NCBI GenBank assembly: GCA_937872985.1
Contig: CALMUW010000087.1
Span: forward strand, 1-64,000
Source: an uncultured Alphaproteobacteria bacterium
Lineage (GTDB): Bacteria > Pseudomonadota > Alphaproteobacteria > Rhizobiales > Aestuariivirgaceae
Direction of reading: 5' to 3'
DNA length: 64,000 nt
Numbering within the stretch: the stretch's first letter is position 1; each line of letters begins with the position of its first letter. Of the stretch, positions 61,411 through 64,000 are shown piece after piece. Below the pieces are notes generated by a model. That model was not told the DNA's origin. It ran no database searches and saw nothing but the letters and a program-made list of their open reading frames with translations. The translations under genes and the position numbers were made by a program.

Positions 61411-64000
61411 TGGCAGCACCCCTCGGCATAACGCCGGGCCGCCCCCAGCCCCTCGGCGCGTCGTGCCGTGACGGCGGGGTCAACTTCGCCGTGGCCTCGC
61501 GCCATGCGGAAAGGGTTTTCGTCTGCCTTTTTGACGACACGGGCGAGACGCAGCGCCTTGCCCTGCCGGGGCGCGATGGCGATGTGTGCCACGGTTTCAT
61601 CGCCGGGCTGGCCCCGGGCCAGGCCTATGGGTTGCGGGCCGAGGGGCCATGGGACCCGGCGGCGGGGCATCTTTTCGATGCGGCCAAGCTGCTGGTGGAC
61701 CCCCATGCCACGGCGCTGGACCGACCCTTCCGCTGGCATCCTGATCTCGCCCGGCGCGGGGTCGATACGCACCCTCTGGTGCCGCGCGCCCTGGTGCAGG
61801 ACACGCTTGCCCTGCCACGCCCGCGCGTGGCCCGTGCGCCCCACGTCATCTATGAAATCAATGTGCGCGGGTTCACCATGCGCCACCCGGAGGTGCCGGA
61901 AGCCCAGCGCGGCACCGTTGCGGCGCTGGCCCATCCCGCCGTCATGGCGCATCTGAAAAGGCTCGGCGTCGATACGCTGGAACTGATGCCGCTGGCCGCC
62001 TTCATCGACGAGCGTCACCTGCCGGGCCTCGGCCTTGGCAATGCCTGGGGCTACAACCCGGTGCAGTTCCTGGCCCCCGATCCGCGCCTTGCCCCCGGCG
62101 GCGTGGACGAAATCCGCGCCACGCTGGCCAAACTGCACGCCGAGGGTTTTCAGGTCGTGCTCGACGTGGTGCTGAATCACACGGGCGAAAGCGACCTTCT
62201 GGGGGCGACCCTGGCGCTGCGCGGGCTGGACAATGCCGGTTATTACGCCTGGGCCAAGGGCGAGCCGGTCAATGACACGGGCTGCGGCAACACGCTGGCG
62301 CTGCATCAGCCGCTGGCCTTTGCCTATGGCCTGGCCGCGCTGCGCCACTGGGCCAGCCTTGGCTTCGACGGCTTCCGCTATGACCTGGCCACCGTCATGG
62401 GGCGCGAGGCACAGGGCTTCAACCCCGACGCCGCCTTCCTGACGGCGGTGGTGAATGATCCCGTGCTGGCGGGCTTGCGCCACATCGCCGAGCCCTGGGA
62501 CGTGGGGCCGGGCGGCTATCAGCTCGGCAATTTTCCGCCGGCCTTCGCCGAATGGAATGACCGCTACCGCGACGAGGTGCGCCACTTCTGGCGCGGCGAT
62601 GCCCATGCGCATCAGAGTTTTGCCACCCGCCTTGCCGGCTCGTCCGATCTGTTCGGGCCACGCCACCGGCGGCCTTCGGCCTCCATCAATTTCGCCGCCG
62701 CCCACGATGGCTTCACCCTGGCCGACGTGGCACGCTTCGAGCACAAGGACAATTTCGCCAACGGCGAGGACAATCGCGACGGCAACAGCTTCGAGCCGTG
62801 CTGGGTGAGCGCCACGCCGGAGACCGACGTCGCGGCCATGCTGGCGACGCTCTTCCTGTCGCGCGGCACGCCCATGCTGACGGCGGGCGATGAGTTGGGC
62901 CGCAGCCAGCAGGGCAACAACAATGCCTATGCCCAGAACAACGCGTTGACCTGGACAGACTGGCAGGGGGCCGACCAGCGCCGCCTCGACCTCGTGGCCG
63001 GACTCGTGGCCTTCCGCGCCCGCCATGCCGCCTATTTCGCCGACCGCTTCCTCACCGGGGCAGCCGACGATCCGTGCAGCCCGCCCGATGCGGAATGGTT
63101 TTCGGCCACGGGAGGGGCGCTGACGGCGGCGGGCTGGGAGGCACCTCACCTCGATGTGCTGGTCCTGGCGCTGGGGGCCGAGACGGAGACGGCGCGGCTC
63201 CTCCTCCTCTTTCATCGCGGCCCTGAGGTCTGTGACATCACCCTGCCGCCCGCCGCCGAGGGTCTGGTCTGGGCGGTGGCCGATCCGCTGTTTGCCGGGG
63301 CGATTACCCTGCGGGGTGGCATGGCCAGCCTCGCGCCGCGCGCCGTGGCGGCCCTGAAGGAAGCGGCCCCGCACGGGGGCAAGACGCGCGCCTGCGACCG
63401 CATGGTGCGGGCGGTGGCCGAGGCGGCGGGTCTGGCCAGCCAGTGGCGTGACCTCGATGGCCGCTGGCACCAGACGCCCGTGGCGACGCTGCGCCATCTG
63501 CTGGGCGAGTTGAGGATTGACGCGGAAACGCCCGCGGCGGCGCGCGCCGCCTGCCGGGCGCTGGTGCAGCGGCAGGCGCAGAAGCGCACCCATGTGGTGA
63601 CGGCGGACGCGGCAGTCAGGCTCAACCTTGGTGACGGCGCGGCGGGCTTTCCGGCGCGGCGCCTGACCCTCACGCTGGACAGCGGTGATGCCCTGACCAT
63701 CACCCGGCCCGGCGGCCAGGCCGAGCTTGCCCTGCCGCCGCTGCCCATGGGCATTCATCAGGTGGCGGATGACATGGGCGCGCTCACGGTGATTGCCGCG
63801 CCCGCGACCTGCCATGTGGCGGAGGATATCGCCGCCGGTCAGAAGTGTTTCGGCCTGGGCACCCATCTCTATGCGCTGCGCGACGGGCGCGACTGGGGCA
63901 TCGGCGATTTCACCACGCTCAATTGCTTCATGGCGGAGACGGCGCGGGCGGGCGGCAGTTTTGCCGGGATCAATCCGCTGCATCTGCTCTTCATCAACGA
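61410..64000 (+). CDS. glgX-malQ: Glycogen debranching enzyme GlgX fused to 4-alpha-glucanotransferase MalQ (partial)
   Basis: Open from ATG 61410 to the window edge without a stop: at least 863 codons, so the 3' part is missing. About 1-650 is GlgX-type isoamylase (CBM48, then GH13_11) with the catalytic D325 in FRYDLA, E361 in IAEPWD and D433 in AAHDGF. From about 662 the sequence is MalQ: the N-terminal block RDLDGRWHQTPVATLRHLLGEL near 683-704, then LYALRDGRDWGIGDFTT and GINPLH from about 820, the start of the GH77 barrel. One chain therefore debranches limit dextrin and then rearranges the malto-oligosaccharides. TGATG junction with pgm, last visible gene of the glg operon. Confidence 0.9.

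Overview
The window reads as a chromosomal segment of an alphaproteobacterium, most likely Hyphomicrobiales (Rhizobiales). The DNA is GC-rich. It carries gene orders usual in that group: hisB-DUF2628-hisH-hisA-hisF-hisE-coaA divergent from hslVU; fabA-fabB-fabI divergent from irr; and murA-DUF2948-UPF0262-phosphatase-infA-maf-yacG. It also has a PdhS/DivJ-like kinase, a phasin, and a tRNA-His lacking the extra 5' G with A as discriminator, an alphaproteobacterial trait. Assignment below class is inference. No plasmid, phage, IS element or CRISPR array was seen.

Layout. 0.3-8.9 kb: omega-aminotransferase, SIMPL protein, secreted SGNH hydrolase, groESL with a CIRCE operator, and small stress or unknown genes; the groEL 3' end is partly duplicated. 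9.0-12.7 kb: lutABC-type lactate oxidation genes plus a fumarylacetoacetase-family hydrolase. 12.8-17.2 kb: nonulosonate (sialic-acid-like) genes neuC, neuB, neuA facing a glycosyltransferase, then tRNA-His. 17.4-25.8 kb: phasin, PAS histidine kinase, acetoacetyl-CoA synthetase, AsmA, moaE, thermonuclease.

25.8-28.5 kb: a lower-GC two-gene island between the thermonuclease gene and tRNA-Thr. It encodes a reverse transcriptase with a helical C-terminal region and, overlapping by 11 nt, a protein with a PD-(D/E)XK-like nuclease signature. It looks like a defence-associated (DRT/UG-type) RT module and is the best candidate for an undescribed system in this window.

28.7-32.8 kb: murA to yacG housekeeping run, without the hisD often found there. 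32.8-37.4 kb: two-subunit sodium:solute symporter with an exonuclease-CBS-DUF294 regulator. 37.7-45.1 kb: tRNA-Phe, FAD oxidoreductase, NlpE-like protein, coaA and the his operon. 45.2-51.1 kb: hslVU, fabIBA, irr, SH3 protein. 51.2-64.0 kb: a 2-hydroxyacid dehydrogenase, then the glycogen operon glgP-glgB-glgC-glgA-pgm, ending in a GlgX-MalQ fusion that runs off the window.

The metabolic picture is a cell that stores carbon both as glycogen (full synthesis and breakdown set) and as polyhydroxyalkanoate (phasin, acetoacetyl-CoA synthetase), takes up small acids, oxidises lactate and may decorate its surface with nonulosonic acid. A few G/C-homopolymer patches coincide with loss of protein consensus and are probably sequence errors.
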